Assembly (NCBI GenBank): GCA_005880525.1
Contig: VBFW01000110.1
Coordinates: forward strand, 1-6,257
From: Chloroflexota bacterium
Lineage (GTDB): Bacteria; Chloroflexota; Dormibacteria; Dormibacterales; Dormibacteraceae
Length of the DNA stretch: 6,257 nucleotides
Reading direction: 5' to 3'
Each line of letters opens with the position of its first letter. The first letter of the stretch is position 1. The notes below the pieces were generated by a model. It saw only the letters and a program-made list of their open reading frames with translations, made no database searches and had not been told where the DNA came from. Below, piece by piece: positions 5,382 to 6,257 of the stretch. The translations under genes were made by a program, and so were the position numbers.

Positions 5382-6235
5382 GCAGCTCGCAGTTCTTCCT
5401 CAAGCCGCGCGGCGCCGCCAAGGCGGTGCCGTGGGAGGAGATCGCGGTCGACGCGCCGGAGGTAGGGCCGCTCACACCGCTCGACCAGGCGCAGTTTGTC
5501 GCCCTCGACGTGGAGACCACCGGCAACTCGCCTTTCCTGGTCCTCGAGCTCGGCGCGGAGCGCTTCACCCTCGACCAAACGCTCTCGTTCTTCGACACGC
5601 TCGTCGACTGCCGCGCGCCCATCAACCCGTACGCGCGCCGGCGCCATCAGATCGACCGCTCGATGCTCATCGGCGCGCCGGGCTTCAAGGACGCGAGACG
5701 GGCATTCCTGCGCTTCGCCCAGGGTGCGGTGCTGGTCGAGCACAGCCACGACGCCTTCGACACATGGCTCGTCGGTCGCGGCCTGGAGAGCCCGCTCGAG
5801 CATCCGATCATCGACACCACAGCGCTGGCTCGGCTCGTGATGGAGATTCCGAAAGGCCAGGTGCCTGGCCTGCAGCGTCTGGTGACCGACCTCGGCCTCG
5901 ACATCACGCCGGCGCACGCGGCGCTCGACGACGCGCGGGCCACGGCGATGGTCTTCCGTGCGCTCGCGCAACGGGCGATGGAGCAGCTGGGCCTGACGAC
6001 GGTCGGCGACGTGCTGACTCTGGTGCCGCGCCCCGTCGTCGACCGGACGCCTAATCGAAAAGCGTCAGCTGCAGATCGGGCTCGGGGTGCTCCAGCCCGG
6101 ACAGGCCAACCCCGATCAGCCGCACCGGCCGCGCCTCGACGTGCGACTTCTCCAGCGCAGAGCGCGCGGCCCGGAAGATCGCGTCGACGTCGTCGGTCGG
6201 GCTCGTCCGGCTCACCTGGCGGCTCACCAGCCTGA
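5378..6235 (+). CDS. DnaQ-like 3'-5' exonuclease (DEDDh family)
   Basis: Residues 40-200 form an exonuclease domain of the DNA polymerase III epsilon/DnaQ type. Exo I is ALDVETTG (42-49) with D44 and E46. Exo II is HSHDAFDTW (122-130) with D128. Exo III is HAALDDARAT (180-189) with H180 and D185. All five DEDDh residues are present, so it should be active on DNA or RNA 3' ends; the substrate is unknown. ATG 5378 overlaps the flippase stop (ATGA), suggesting translational coupling. The formal frame encodes 285 residues. The last 60 or so, from about residue 225, are Arg/Ala/Pro/Ser-rich low complexity and lie antisense to dinB, so they look like read-through rather than a domain. One extra C in the run at 6031-6034 would instead end the protein at TAA 6052-6054 with 225 residues. 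The domain call is firm; the C-terminal end is doubtful. Confidence 0.83.
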   Translation: MSSSQFFLKPRGAAKAVPWEEIAVDAPEVGPLTPLDQAQFVALDVETTGNSPFLVLELGAERFTLDQTLSFFDTLVDCRAPINPYARRRHQIDRSMLIGAPGFKDARRAFLRFAQGAVLVEHSHDAFDTWLVGRGLESPLEHPIIDTTALARLVMEIPKGQVPGLQRLVTDLGLDITPAHAALDDARATAMVFRALAQRAMEQLGLTTVGDVLTLVPRPVVDRTPNRKASAADRARGAPARTGQPRSAAPAAPRRATSPAQSARPGRSRRRRRSGSSGSPGGSPA

Positions 6236-6257
6236 AGTCAGGGAGCTTCAGCTTCAC
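6051..6257 (-). CDS. dinB: DNA polymerase IV (DinB, Y-family), C-terminal fragment at window edge
   Basis: The last 68 residues of a minus-strand gene run from the window edge to TAG 6053-6051. ARPVRLIGVGLSGLE and the terminal QLTLFD are the conserved end of the little-finger domain of Y-family polymerases such as Pol IV; QLxLF at the extreme C-terminus matches the sliding-clamp (beta-clamp) binding motif of DinB. These enzymes copy past damaged bases with low fidelity. Palm and fingers lie outside the window, so catalytic residues cannot be checked. The gene converges on, and formally overlaps, the exonuclease frame. The name is likely, but another Y-family member such as DnaE2-associated ImuB is not fully excluded; the clear LIGVGLS block favours DinB. 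Confidence 0.85.
   Translation of the reverse strand: MKLKLPDFRLVSRQVSRTSPTDDVDAIFRAARSALEKSHVEARPVRLIGVGLSGLEHPEPDLQLTLFD

Noticed and set aside
5297..5971. Open minus-strand frame opposite the exonuclease
   Set aside because: Arg/Glu/Ala-rich shadow of the exonuclease gene, with no motif and no start signal.
1..6257. tRNA, rRNA, CRISPR array, insertion sequence or integrase
   Set aside because: No tRNA-like arm pattern, repeat-spacer series, transposase or recombinase motif, or flanking duplication was found by eye on either strand.

Overview
The window is GC-rich, densely coded bacterial chromosome with almost no intergenic space. It contains no mobile element, CRISPR array, rRNA or tRNA that I can see. 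The organism cannot be named from these genes. The Rieske/cytochrome b pair looks like the b6f/menaquinol type: a covalent-heme Cys in helix A, an H-x14-H spacing in helix D, and a PDWY Qo motif. With the GC-rich codon use, this points (inference) to an uncultured high-GC lineage on the Chloroflexota/Dormibacterota/Actinomycetota side rather than to a proteobacterium.

Layout. (1) 1-1002 (+) is the 3' part of a membrane glycosyltransferase of family 2. (2) 1003-1088 is a short convergent gap. It holds a 26-bp perfect palindrome, an intrinsic terminator for the minus-strand operon, and a second copy of the palindrome core TTGTATACAA. (3) 3890-1089 (-) is a tight operon of tryptophanyl-tRNA synthetase, Rieske iron-sulfur protein and a fused cytochrome b. 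The cytochrome b reading frame is broken by an apparent one-base deletion near 1641-1648. (4) At 3891-3908 trpS and a plus-strand operon start back to back with at most a few dozen bases between them. (5) 3909-5381 (+) is a polysaccharide flippase-like membrane protein. It overlaps by ATGA a DnaQ-type 3'-5' exonuclease (5378 onward). (6) At the right edge the C-terminal piece of a DinB-type DNA polymerase IV (6257-6051, -) converges on the exonuclease.

How they fit together. Rieske and cytochrome b form the quinol-oxidising core of a bc/b6f-type complex. No cytochrome c1 or f gene follows, because a terminator lies about 25 bases past the cytochrome b stop. The glycosyltransferase and flippase both suit surface-polysaccharide assembly, but the respiratory operon on the opposite strand separates them. 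The exonuclease and Pol IV are both DNA-metabolism proteins; no functional link beyond adjacency is shown.

I see no clearly new defence or mobile system. The points most worth a second look are the operator-like palindrome pair around the terminator, the b6-like traits of the fused cytochrome b, its frameshift, the cysteine quartet in TrpRS, and the antisense tail of the exonuclease.
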